From: Verrucomicrobiota bacterium
GTDB lineage: Bacteria; Verrucomicrobiota; Verrucomicrobiia; Opitutales; Seribacteraceae
Reading direction: 5' to 3'
Assembly (NCBI GenBank): GCA_014382645.1
Contig: JACNJI010000212.1
Span: 1-11,679, forward strand
Length of the DNA: 11,679 nt
Below, piece after piece: positions 1-10,012 of the stretch. Positions within the stretch are counted from its first letter, which is position 1. The number at the start of each line of letters is the position of its first letter. The notes beneath the pieces were generated by a model. That model worked only from the letters and a program-made list of their open reading frames with translations, had not been told where the DNA came from and did not search any database. Position numbers and translations under genes: made by a program.

Positions 1-2325
1 ACCGTAGGCTGCGCCCGCTGCCATGACCATAAGTTCGACCCGATTTCGCAAGTCGACTTCTATTCCATGCAGGCGATATTCGAGGGCGTGAAGCATGGAG
101 ACCGGAAGATACCTCCTTCGTCGAAGGCGAAACAGCAATTAGCAGTATTCCATAAGGAGAAAGCTGATCTTCGCCTAAAGCTGAGGGGGTTCCTTCCGCA
201 GTCCAAGGAAAAGATTGTCCTCATCGATGACGAAAACAAAGGCCAAGTCGAATTCCTCCAAAAAACGGCCGGCAAGGGATTTAACCCCAAAGGCACCGAA
301 CCGGGTTTCCTGAACGATCCGGGAAACGACAAGCGTTCCCTCAACCTGAGCGGCGGCACCTACACTTGGTGGAACGAAAAACCGGGCAAGGATCTGGCCG
401 TTTACCGTCCACGAATCAAAGGTCGCTACCGCATCTGGCTTTCATGGGGATGCGGATGGGAAACGCATACGAAGGACGCCCTCTATCAACTGGATGGCGA
501 CGGCATCCCCACCACGGACAAAGATCGAAAGACCATCGCCACCGTTAACCAGCAGTTGTTTGCGAACGGTGAGGGGAAGGTGTTAAGCAAACCCTTGTGG
601 AGTGGATTCCAGGATGCCGGAGTACATGACTTGAATCCGGAAACATCGATCGTTTTGCGGGGAGGAAGTTCCGGCACGGCGGTGACCGCGGACGTCATTG
701 CCCTTGAGGCATCGAATGGCAAGGAACCGGCTGGACCCAAGCCAGGCTTCCGCTCCCAAGTTGATTTTGCCAGAAACATTGAAACCTTCCCTCCTGCCCG
801 GGCGAAATACGTACGCCTCACGATTGAAGCCACCCACAACAATATCGCACCCTGCATCGACGAGCTCGAGTTATGGACCCCGGGGAAGGATTCGAAAAAC
901 GTCGCGACAGGCGCCAAGTTGACCTCTTCGGGCGACTACGCCAACAACCCCAAGCATAAGCTCATTCATATTAATGACGGCAAGTACGGGAATGACCGAA
1001 GCTGGATTTCCAACCAAATGGGCAAAGGCTGGGTTGGGATGGAACTAGCCGAAGCCGTCACCATCGACCGCATCGAATGGGGCCGTGATCGGACTGGGAG
1101 TTACAAGGACAGGCTCCCCACTAAGTACCGCATCGAAGGAGCCACGGAACCAGGCAAGTGGAACTTGCTTTCAAGCTCAGATGACCGACTGCCCTTGGGT
1201 AACGAAAAGACCTCGACGACTCCTGACTACGATTTCGCCAACCACTCGAAAGCCGATGCCGAAAAGGGCCGGGTCTGGTTGGCCGAACTCAAGAAACTGG
1301 AAAAGGAAATTGCCTACCTCTCAAGCACAAAGAATATCTATGCCGGCACCTTCCGGCAGCCCTCCCCCACCCGCATCATGTACCGAGGGGATCCGCTCTC
1401 CCCGAGGGAAATGGTAGCCCCCGATGGCCTGAGCGTCCTTAAGCCGCTCTTGAAAACCTTCGGCATGAAACCCGAGGCTCCGGAGCGTGAGCGGCGCATA
1501 GCCTTCGCCAGGTGGCTGACAGACCCCAAGAATCCTCTCACCGCGCGTGTCATGGTCAACCGTATCTGGCACTATCACTTCGGGCGTGGGATCGTGGCCA
1601 CCCCCTCGGACTTCGGGGATATGGGATTCCGCCCGACTCATCCGGAACTGCTCGACTGGTTGGCTAACGAATTAGTTGAGAACGGTTGGTCGGTGAAACA
1701 CATCCACCGCCTCATCCTGCATTCGAAAACCTACCGCCAGGCATCCCTGCCCCGTAAGGATGGGCTAGCCAAGGATGCGGGAAGCGAGTTACTCTGGCGC
1801 TTCCCCCCCCGGCGACTCGAGGCCGAAGCTATTCGGGACAATGCACTGCTTCTCGCTGGTGCCCTAGAACAGAAAATGTATGGCCCGGGCTTCCTCCTCT
1901 TCGTCCCAAACGCCAATTACGCCCGCAACTGGATCCCAAAGGATGAATTCGACCCGCAAGACTATCGTCGGATGATCTACACGCTCCGCATCCGCATGGA
2001 ACAGGATGCGATCTTCGGCTCCTTCGACTGCCCCGACGGAGGTCAGGTCGCGCCCAACCGCAACCGCTCCACCACCCCGATCCAGGCTCTCAACCTCTTC
2101 AACAGCGGTTTCATGGCCGACCTATCCCAACGCTTCGCCGAACGAATCGCCAAGGAAGCCGGCGCTGACCACAAAAAACAAATTGCCAGAGCATATGCGT
2201 GGACCTTTGGCCGGACACCTAAACCCGACGAAGCCAACGATGCACAGACCTACCTCGAGGAACACGGTCTCCCCGCACTCTGCCGGATCCTCTTCAACGC
2301 CAACGAATTTCTATTTCTGCAATGA
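1..2325 (+). CDS. PSCyt2 (DUF1549) - discoidin-like - PSD1 (DUF1553) protein, 5' partial
   Basis: The reading frame is open from base 1, so the gene starts upstream; 774 residues are visible. Residues 4-8 are CARCH, a CxxCH haem-c-type motif followed by DHKFDPISQ, the end of a DUF1549/PSCyt2 domain. Residues about 115-245 form a Trp/Gly-rich beta-like region I cannot name. Residues about 265-400 (KYVRLTIEA, IDELELW, YRIEGATEPGKW) look like an F5/8 type C (discoidin) ligand-binding domain. Residues about 495-770 are PSD1/DUF1553 (RWLTDPKNPLTARVMVNRIW, RFPPRRLEAEAIRD, NRSTTPIQALNLFN). The family is exported in planctomycetes and Verrucomicrobia, and its reaction is not established; haem binding is inferred from the motif only. 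Its stop overlaps the DUF1501 start (ATGA), implying translational coupling. The in-frame ATG at 67 is internal, because the haem motif lies upstream of it. Confidence 0.93.
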   Translation, partial: TVGCARCHDHKFDPISQVDFYSMQAIFEGVKHGDRKIPPSSKAKQQLAVFHKEKADLRLKLRGFLPQSKEKIVLIDDENKGQVEFLQKTAGKGFNPKGTEPGFLNDPGNDKRSLNLSGGTYTWWNEKPGKDLAVYRPRIKGRYRIWLSWGCGWETHTKDALYQLDGDGIPTTDKDRKTIATVNQQLFANGEGKVLSKPLWSGFQDAGVHDLNPETSIVLRGGSSGTAVTADVIALEASNGKEPAGPKPGFRSQVDFARNIETFPPARAKYVRLTIEATHNNIAPCIDELELWTPGKDSKNVATGAKLTSSGDYANNPKHKLIHINDGKYGNDRSWISNQMGKGWVGMELAEAVTIDRIEWGRDRTGSYKDRLPTKYRIEGATEPGKWNLLSSSDDRLPLGNEKTSTTPDYDFANHSKADAEKGRVWLAELKKLEKEIAYLSSTKNIYAGTFRQPSPTRIMYRGDPLSPREMVAPDGLSVLKPLLKTFGMKPEAPERERRIAFARWLTDPKNPLTARVMVNRIWHYHFGRGIVATPSDFGDMGFRPTHPELLDWLANELVENGWSVKHIHRLILHSKTYRQASLPRKDGLAKDAGSELLWRFPPRRLEAEAIRDNALLLAGALEQKMYGPGFLLFVPNANYARNWIPKDEFDPQDYRRMIYTLRIRMEQDAIFGSFDCPDGGQVAPNRNRSTTPIQALNLFNSGFMADLSQRFAERIAKEAGADHKKQIARAYAWTFGRTPKPDEANDAQTYLEEHGLPALCRILFNANEFLFLQ

Positions 2326-3799
2326 AGTCGCCTCAACCTGAGAACATATCACCTGCAGGAACCTCGCTACTCAACCGGCGCGACTTCCTGCGCCATTCGG
2401 GTACGGCGTTCGGCGGCATGGCATTGGCAGGATTGTTGGCAGACGAAGGCTTGCTGGGGAATCCCATACGACCCGAGATTCATCCAGCACACCCTTATGC
2501 CGCCCGCAAGACGCATTTCCCCGCCCAGGCCAAGCAAGTCCTGGTGATCTACTGCACCGGCGCCGTCAGCCACGTCGACACCTGGGATTACAAACCCGAG
2601 CTGATCAAGCGACATAACACACCGCTGCCCGGTATCGTGAACACCTTCCAGGGAGAGAACGGCAACCTCATCAAGCCCCTGCGCGAATTCAAGCCAAGGG
2701 GTGCATGCGGAAAGATGACGAGCGACTTGCTCCCCCAGTTGGGATCACTGGCCGACGACATCGCCTTCATCCACTCACTGACTAGCAAAACCAACACCCA
2801 CGGTCCCGGTGAGACCTATATGTCCACCGGATTCATCCTTGAGGGATTCCCTTCCATGGGAGCCTGGACGACCTACGCCCTCGGAACCGAAAATGAGGAC
2901 CTGCCTGCCTTCGTCTCCATTCCCGACCCAAGGGGCAACCCCCAAGCCTCCGTCAACAACTGGTCCAATGCCTTTCTGCCCGCCCAGTTTCAGGGTACGC
3001 CCTTCAGTGCCTCCAAAAAGATTCGGCACCTGTTCCCCCCCCCCAATTCTCCGGCAAGACGGACAAGGATGGACGCGAGCTGCTCAAGCGGATCAACGAG
3101 CGCCACCTTAAAAAGTATCCAGGAGACTCCGAACTGGCCGCCCGTATAACTGGGTACGAACTGGCCGCACGCATGCAGATGTCCATCCCCGAGGTGACCG
3201 ACTTGTCCAAGGAACCCGCTTCCATCCTGAAGGAATACGGCGCCGACGACGTCAAGAACAAGGATCGTGCCGGTTTCGCCCAGAACTGCATCCTCGCCCG
3301 GCGACTTCTCGAAAAAGGAGTCCGCTTCGTCCAACTCTTCAACGGCTCCTATGCCATGGGGGAAGGCGTGGGCAACTGGGACGGGCACAAATCAATCGAG
3401 GCACAATATCCCGGCCACGCCCACATTCTCGACCAACCCGCCGCCGCCCTTATCCGTGATCTCAAGAATCGCGGCATGCTGGACGACGTCCTCGTAGTCT
3501 GGTGCACAGAATTCGGCAGAATGCCAACCTTCCAGAAAGGAGCCAGCGGACGCGACCACAACCCTGCAGGCTTCACGGGTTGGCTTGCGGGAGCTGGCGT
3601 CAATGCACCTTATTCCCACGGTGCCACCGACGCCTTCGGGTGGAAGGCCGAACAGGATATTGCCACCGTGCACGACTTTCACGCCACCATACTGCACCTG
3701 CTTGGACTCAACCACGAAAGGCTCTCCTATTACCACAACGGCACCGAGCGCCGCCTCACCGACGTCCATGGTCATGTCATCAAGGAAGTCGTTGCTTGA
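2322..3799 (+). CDS. DUF1501 family Tat-exported protein, frame broken at a C10 run
   Basis: The start ATG overlaps the preceding stop by four bases. Residues 19-24 are RRDFLR followed by a hydrophobic stretch, a twin-arginine export signal. The body carries DUF1501 landmarks: [26 protein letters not shown] and, near the C terminus, [18 protein letters not shown] and [19 protein letters not shown]1501 proteins have an alkaline phosphatase/sulfatase-like fold, and their substrate is generally unknown. The frame used from 2322 runs off into non-homologous sequence after HLFPP and stops at 3149. The homologous continuation ([13 protein letters not shown] onward) is one frame back and runs to the stop at 3797-3799. 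The switch lies in the ten-C tract at 3035-3044; eight or eleven C would restore one frame. About 490 residues would result, a normal family length. A sequencing or assembly error, a real mutation, or slippage are all possible. It clearly belongs with its PSCyt2/PSD1 neighbour. Confidence 0.9.
3035..3044 (+). repeat. Homopolymer of ten C at the DUF1501 frame change
   Basis: Ten consecutive C follow TGTT inside the DUF1501 gene. Coding homology is in one frame before the tract and in the -1 frame after it, with no other disturbance on either side. Such a tract is prone to polymerase slippage and to sequencing miscounts. An eight-C run at 1803-1810 in the preceding gene keeps frame. Confidence 0.95.
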
Positions 3800-3809
3800 A
3801 GAATCACCC

Positions 3810-4640
3810 ATGAAAACAATTGCCTCTATCTTACTGCTTCTGACCATATCGCCTCAACTAAATGCCAAGACGGAAACCTTGCCTGTCTACGCCTTCCAGA
3901 ACGGGGTTCATTTCAAGAGTGCCGAGGAACGCGTCAAGGTACTGAAGGAGTTGGGCTACGACGGCATTGGTTCGGCCCGGGTGAAGGACGCCGTGCCCCT
4001 ACCCCAGCGCCTTAAGCTCTACGACGATTCAGGCCTCAAGCTGTTCAGTTTCTACGTCGGCGGGAAACTGGGCTCCAAGGGGCACAGCTACGACAAGGAA
4101 ATCGTTCAGGCGATCAAGGAACTGAAGGGAAGAAACACTATTCTTGAACTGTACGTCCAAGGGAACAAGAAAACCAACACCGACGAGCAGGCGGTGGCCT
4201 TCGTGCGGGAGATCGCCGATCAGGCCAAGGAGTCGGGCCTGCGCATCGTGCTCTACCCACATGCCGGATTTTACGTCGATACCTTGGGCGACGCCGTACG
4301 GGTGGCCCGCAAATGCAAACGGGAAAACGTGGGCGTTATGTTCAACTTGTGCCACTACCTCAAGGTGGAGCCAAAGGCCGATCTCAAGGCCGCCCTCACC
4401 GAGGCCACGCCTCTTCTTTGGCAGGTCAGTACCTGTGGAGCCGAAAAAGGGGGCAGCAGCTGGGGGCAGCTCATCCAGACGCTGGATCGCGGCAGTTATG
4501 ACCAAAAAGCTCTTTTCCAGATGCTTCGAGAGCTCGACTTCAAGGGAAATGTCGGGTTCCAGTGTTACGCCATACGAGGTGATTCCCGGGAGAACCTCAA
4601 GCGATCCATCGCGGCCTGGAACAAACTCAATTCGAAATAA
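3810..4640 (+). CDS. Secreted sugar phosphate isomerase/epimerase-like TIM-barrel protein
   Basis: This is a 276-residue protein starting at ATG 3810, ten bases after the DUF1501 stop. The open frame extends further upstream, but that part only shadows DUF1501 in another frame, and the chosen start gives a clean Sec signal (residues 1 to about 19, MKTIASILLLLTISPQLNA). The mature part resembles the xylose isomerase-like TIM-barrel family (AP_endonuc_2 fold): FKSAEERVKVLKELGYDGIG near the N terminus, ILELYVQG at 111-118, VLYPHAGFYVD at 147-157 and VGVMFNLCHYLKVEP at 174-188. E113, H151 and H182 are plausible metal ligands by position. Family members isomerise or epimerise sugars or polyols, but the substrate cannot be assigned. 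Secretion places it with the exported DUF1501 and PSCyt2 proteins. A decayed copy of its 3' half lies at about 6190-6534. Confidence 0.92.
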   Translation: MKTIASILLLLTISPQLNAKTETLPVYAFQNGVHFKSAEERVKVLKELGYDGIGSARVKDAVPLPQRLKLYDDSGLKLFSFYVGGKLGSKGHSYDKEIVQAIKELKGRNTILELYVQGNKKTNTDEQAVAFVREIADQAKESGLRIVLYPHAGFYVDTLGDAVRVARKCKRENVGVMFNLCHYLKVEPKADLKAALTEATPLLWQVSTCGAEKGGSSWGQLIQTLDRGSYDQKALFQMLRELDFKGNVGFQCYAIRGDSRENLKRSIAAWNKLNSK

Positions 4641-4647
4641 TGGTACC

Positions 4648-6087
4648 ATGAAGAAGTACTTGGCTTTCCTTTCCTTTTCGATTTTCTCAACCTTCGCATT
4701 ACATGCTCAATCGGATGTATTCAGAGCGGGAGCCGCCTGCATTGACATGACCCCCACGGTCTTCCCCATTCAGTTGCGCTCGGGGAAATCCGATCACGTT
4801 CATGATCCTCTGCATGTCCGGGCGGTTGCCTTCGAGTACGGCAATGGACGGGCTGTCATCTGCCTGATCGACGCCATCGGCATCGGTCGCGAGATGTCCG
4901 ATCTCGCCAAGGACCGAGCGGCCAAAAAGACTGGTTGGAAGACTGAGGAAATGCTAATTTGCGCCACGCACACACACTCGGCCCCCAAAGGTGGAGAGGG
5001 AACGCCGGGCAAGGAAGCTTACGAAAAGCTCAAGCACGAGAAACTGGAGGAAGCCATCGTCGAAGCCATCAAATCCCTGCAACCGGCCAAGGTAGGCTTT
5101 TCCTCCGACGTGGAACCGACCGAGGTGCGCAACCGGCGCTGGTTTCTACAACCCGGAACCATGCCTCCCAACCCGCTTGGCGAACAGGATCAGGTCAAGA
5201 CCAACGCCAACCGCAACCACTTGGTCAAACCGGCTGGCCCGATCGATCCCGAACTTTGCGTCATCGACGTCCGGACCACCCGTAACAAGCCTCTCGCCCT
5301 CATCGCCAATTATGCCCTGCACTATGTCGGGGGCATTCCCAAGGTGAAGGAGGAAAACGGACGATTGGTAGGAATGGCATCAGCCGACTACTTCGGTGAG
5401 TTCTCCCGGGTCATGCCCTACCGGATCGGCGGAAGCAATCCACCTGAGGATTTTGTCGCCCTCATGACCAACGGAGCCAGTGGGGACATCAACAACCTCG
5501 TCTTTAACGGGACTCGGGCTCCACGCTCACCGTTCGAACAAGTACGCATCGTCGCCTCCAAGGCAGCCGACACCGCATGGCGGGCGGTCAAGAAGATCGA
5601 GAACTACAACGACAAACCCATCGTGACGGTTCTCCAGCGCGAAGTCGACCTGCCCTACCGCAAGCCGGCAAGGAGGGAAATCATTCTCGCCGAGGGTCTG
5701 CTCAAGAAAAGCTCCAAGGAGAGAGGAGAGATCAACAAACGGACCACTTCCGTGGCCAACCGGGTGATCGAGTATTCGGGCCCAGAGCACCCCGAAACCG
5801 AACCCGTCCTCATTCAGGCAGTCAGGATCGGGGAACAAGCCATCGTCAGTATGCCCTTTGAGGTCCTCGTGGAAATCGGACTCGAGATCAAGGAGAAGAG
5901 CCCCTTCGAACGGACCTTTCTGATCGGGCTGGCCAACGGTGGCTACGGATACCTGCCTCCTCCCAACCAGCACAAGCTGGGGGGCTACGAGACCTGGTTG
6001 GGCACCTCCCGCTTTCAGCCCCAGTCTTCCGACATGCTCATCAAACAGCTATTTGAAATGCTTGAAGAACTTAAGAATTTAAATTAA
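4648..6087 (+). CDS. Secreted neutral/alkaline ceramidase-like hydrolase
   Basis: This 479-residue protein starts at ATG 4648, seven bases after the isomerase stop. The longer upstream frame reads through the isomerase gene and is not credible. Residues 1-20 are a Sec signal with likely cleavage at LHA/QS. The body matches the family annotated as neutral/alkaline non-lysosomal ceramidase, N-terminal: ATHTHSAP at 106-113 and NYALHYVGG at 221-229 supply likely zinc-binding histidines (H108, H110, H225). NGASGDINN at 275-283 corresponds to the family's glycine/serine active-site loop. True ceramidases cleave the amide bond of ceramide. Bacterial paralogues in this group are numerous and shorter, and their substrates are untested, so amide or ester hydrolysis is only inferred. 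It is probably the last gene of the operon beginning upstream of the window. Confidence 0.92.
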   Translation: MKKYLAFLSFSIFSTFALHAQSDVFRAGAACIDMTPTVFPIQLRSGKSDHVHDPLHVRAVAFEYGNGRAVICLIDAIGIGREMSDLAKDRAAKKTGWKTEEMLICATHTHSAPKGGEGTPGKEAYEKLKHEKLEEAIVEAIKSLQPAKVGFSSDVEPTEVRNRRWFLQPGTMPPNPLGEQDQVKTNANRNHLVKPAGPIDPELCVIDVRTTRNKPLALIANYALHYVGGIPKVKEENGRLVGMASADYFGEFSRVMPYRIGGSNPPEDFVALMTNGASGDINNLVFNGTRAPRSPFEQVRIVASKAADTAWRAVKKIENYNDKPIVTVLQREVDLPYRKPARREIILAEGLLKKSSKERGEINKRTTSVANRVIEYSGPEHPETEPVLIQAVRIGEQAIVSMPFEVLVEIGLEIKEKSPFERTFLIGLANGGYGYLPPPNQHKLGGYETWLGTSRFQPQSSDMLIKQLFEMLEELKNLN

Positions 6088-6534
6088 AGAAATTACTCAT
6101 CATCGTGGCCGACGCATCGGAAACTCTGGATACCTTGAATCCCTACCACTGCTTGCAGGAAGCCGGAATTGAGCCCGTGATCGCCGCCAGCGTGGGCGTG
6201 GCCCGCAAATACAAACGGAAAAGCGTAGGCGTGATGTTCAACTTGCATCACTTCAAGGTGAAGCCAAAGACTGACCTCAAGGCAACCTTCACCGAGGCCA
6301 AGCCACTTCTTTGGCAAGACAGTACCTGCCGGCGCAGAAAAAGGAGGAAGCAGTTGGGGACAGCTCATTCAGACTTTGGACCGTGGCAGCTACGATCAAG
6401 CCGCACTTTTCCAGATGCTTCGCGAATTCGGCTTCAACGGCAACCTCGGGTTCCAGTGCTACGCCATCCGCGGCGATTCGCGCGACCACCTCAAGAGATC
6501 CATCGGGGCCCGGAACAAGCTGCATTCGAAATAG
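6084..6534 (+). pseudogene. Chimeric pseudogene: DJ-1/PfpI 5' end fused to isomerase 3' half
   Basis: From 6084 the frame reads LKKLLIIVADASETLDTL and continues to CLQEAGIEPVIAA, matching the first 34 codons of the intact DJ-1 gene at 10013. The start codon is replaced by TTA and overlaps the ceramidase-like stop. Near 6190 homology switches to codons about 163-276 of the isomerase at 3810 (VARKYKRKSVGVMFNL, then TEAKPLLWQDSTC). One codon is missing near the CHYLKV region. An extra base near 6329-6331 moves the rest (GAEKGGSSWGQLIQTLDRGS to NKLHSK) into the next frame, ending at TAG 6532-6534. Lost start, fusion of unrelated families and a frameshift make a working product unlikely. Many silent and missense differences from the intact genes mean it is not a recent duplicate. 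It joins the first and last genes of a probable repeated unit. Confidence 0.86.
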
Positions 6535-6541
6535 CCATGCC

Positions 6542-6964
6542 ATGAAAATCTACTTTGCGGGGGCCATACGGGGCGGGCGACAGGACGCCTCGACCTACCA
6601 CGCAATGATCGCCCACCTGCAAACCCACGCCGAAGTGCTGACCGAACACGTCGGGAACAAGGCCCTCAGCGACGGGGGCGAACATGACCTATCGGACAAC
6701 CAAATCCATGCCCGCGACATGGCTTGGTTGGAAGAATGCGACGCCGTGGTCGCAGAGGTTACCACCCCTTCTCTCGGCGTGGGCTACGAGCTGGGTCTCG
6801 CGGAAAAGCTGGGCAAGTCAATCCTCTGCCTATTCGATGTCGGCAATCCCGACTGCCGCCTCTCCGCCATGCTCTCGGGCAACCCCAAGGCGACCGTGGC
6901 CCGCTACCAAACCCTGAACGAAGCGGTAGTCGCCATGGACCTATTCGTGGAACAAAACAAGTGA
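6542..6964 (+). CDS. DNPH1/Rcl-like 2'-deoxynucleoside 5'-phosphate N-hydrolase
   Basis: This is a 140-residue, probably cytoplasmic protein. The ATG at 6542 begins directly at the first beta strand (MKIYFAGAIRGGR). It belongs to the nucleoside 2-deoxyribosyltransferase superfamily and closely resembles mammalian DNPH1 (Rcl), which hydrolyses the N-glycosidic bond of deoxynucleoside 5'-monophosphates. Shared blocks include YFxGxIRGGR, VLTEHV, VVAEVTxPSLGVGYELG, ILCLF and LSAM. By family alignment E83 would be the catalytic glutamate, D59 the active-site aspartate, and S77, G79 and S108 phosphate-binding residues. The usual serine in GSIRGG is A8 here, removing one expected phosphate contact. 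The role is probably clearance of damaged or surplus deoxynucleotides. It starts seven bases after the pseudogene stop, the same spacing as between the intact isomerase and its follower, so it may have inherited that operon's transcription. Confidence 0.9.
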   Translation: MKIYFAGAIRGGRQDASTYHAMIAHLQTHAEVLTEHVGNKALSDGGEHDLSDNQIHARDMAWLEECDAVVAEVTTPSLGVGYELGLAEKLGKSILCLFDVGNPDCRLSAMLSGNPKATVARYQTLNEAVVAMDLFVEQNK

Positions 6965-6987
6965 TCCATCATTTTACCACGAACCTA

Positions 6988-7347
6988 ATGCAACAAGCTA
7001 TGGCGACTCCTGCCCGACTGCTTTTATTGGCCTGCCTTTTTCTGTCTCTCATCGCATGGGTCCATGACGATGAAAGCCATGGCATCCTCTTCAAGCATTC
7101 CGTGACCAAGGAGAAGAAGCCGTGGACGAATAAGACATTTCTCAACGACCCGAACAATTTCCGGTTCGCCCTGGTGTCGAACCGAACGGGCGGGGTCAGG
7201 CACGGCGGCTTCCCCCGGGCGGTGAAGAAACTCAACGAACTCCAAACCGAGTTCGTAATCAGCGTGGGCACACTCACCAAGGGAGGAGCAAGGCTTACCG
7301 GTGAACGAGTGGTCAGGGAAGACATGAACGAAAAACTCATGATGTAA
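6988..7347 (+). pseudogene. Truncated calcineurin-like metallophosphoesterase remnant
   Basis: The open frame encodes 119 residues from ATG 6988 (an alternative ATG is at 7000), with a signal-like hydrophobic stretch ARLLLLACLFLSLIAW. The segment from NDPNNFRFALVSNRTGGVR to AVKKLNELQTEFVISVG matches the first part of a secreted calcineurin-like phosphoesterase family. There, metal-binding aspartates normally occur as VSDRTGG and VGDL; here they read VSNRTGG and VGTL, so both are lost. After VGTL the sequence no longer follows the family and stops about 30 residues later, whereas the family runs several hundred residues. I read this as an inactive 5' remnant. A small secreted protein of unrelated function cannot be excluded. 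It lies 23 bases after the nucleotide hydrolase, inside a decayed stretch. Confidence 0.72.
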
Positions 7348-7362
7348 AGGTAGTAAATGAAA

Positions 7363-7416
7363 GATTCCGATCTGACCAGTTTGGGACTGGATAATTTAAA
7401 ATAATTCGTCTAAAAT
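7363..7416 (+). repeat. Weak direct-repeat blocks upstream of katG
   Basis: Three short blocks recur in the same order downstream of katG. Block A is at 7363-7379 (GATTCCGATCTGACCAG), matching 9841-9857 at 12 of 17 positions with every mismatch a transition. Block B, TTAAAATAAT, is at 7396-7405. Block C, CGTCTAAAAT, is at 7407-7416. The region is AT-rich and each match is short, so chance similarity is possible. Confidence 0.3.
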
Positions 7417-7428
7417 CCTACACATGAC

Positions 7429-7456
7429 TTGCCTCAGTCAAGTATCCGAATATAGA
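7429..7456 (+). promoter_or_regulatory. Possible katG promoter
   Basis: TTGCCT (7429-7434) and TATAGA (7451-7456) are separated by 16 bases, each matching four of six sigma-70 consensus positions. They sit in the AT-rich 161-base gap before katG and would leave a leader of roughly 45 bases. No OxyR- or Fur-like palindrome was recognised there. Low confidence, because AT-rich DNA often yields such matches. Confidence 0.25.
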
Positions 7457-7469
7457 ATTGAAAGCGTAA

Positions 7470-9842
<2,373 letters not shown>

Positions 9843-9884
9843 TTTTGATCCGGTCAGAAGAAAACTTAAAATAATATTTGGATC

Positions 9885-9916
9885 AAAGACCCGCTGGTTC
9901 ATACCAGCGGGTCTTT
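9885..9916 (+). terminator. Rho-independent-type terminator after katG
   Basis: A perfect 13-base inverted repeat, AAAGACCCGCTGG and CCAGCGGGTCTTT, surrounds the six-base loop TTCATA. It begins 43 bases after the katG stop. The A-rich left arm and T-ending right arm make it potentially bidirectional. It isolates katG from the DJ-1 gene downstream. Confidence 0.9.
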
Positions 9917-9928
9917 AAATTTGATATG

Positions 9929-9950
9929 ATTCATTTTCTGGAAAATCAAT
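9929..9950. promoter_or_regulatory. Near-palindromic possible operator upstream of the DJ-1 gene
   Basis: The arms ATTTTC (9933-9938) and GAAAAT (9941-9946) surround TG. After one mismatched C on each side, symmetry continues with ATT and AAT. The two-base centre disfavours an RNA hairpin but suits a dimeric regulator. It lies about 63 bases before the DJ-1 start. No convincing -35/-10 pair was found between 9917 and 10012. Confidence 0.25.
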
Positions 9951-10012
9951 TCGTATAGGATTAATTAATTACGTCTAAAATTAATATCATCCATAGAACA
10001 GAAACAAAAGAA

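Noticed and set aside
1803..1810. Run of eight C in the PSD1 domain as a possible second frameshift
   Set aside because: The conserved motif RFPPRRLEAEAIRD reads straight through it in one frame.
3173..3799. Separate gene starting at ATG 3173
   Set aside because: The homologous reading continues upstream in this frame back to the C10 tract, so it is the 3' part of DUF1501 rather than an independent gene.
4029..4649. 206-codon open frame on the minus strand opposite the isomerase gene
   Set aside because: It mirrors a well-supported plus-strand gene in GC-rich sequence, has no recognisable family, and covers the isomerase almost end to end.
6105..6545. Single intact gene of 146 codons starting at GTG 6105
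   Set aside because: Its second half is out of frame with the isomerase homology that continues in another frame, so the tail is nonsense after an added base.
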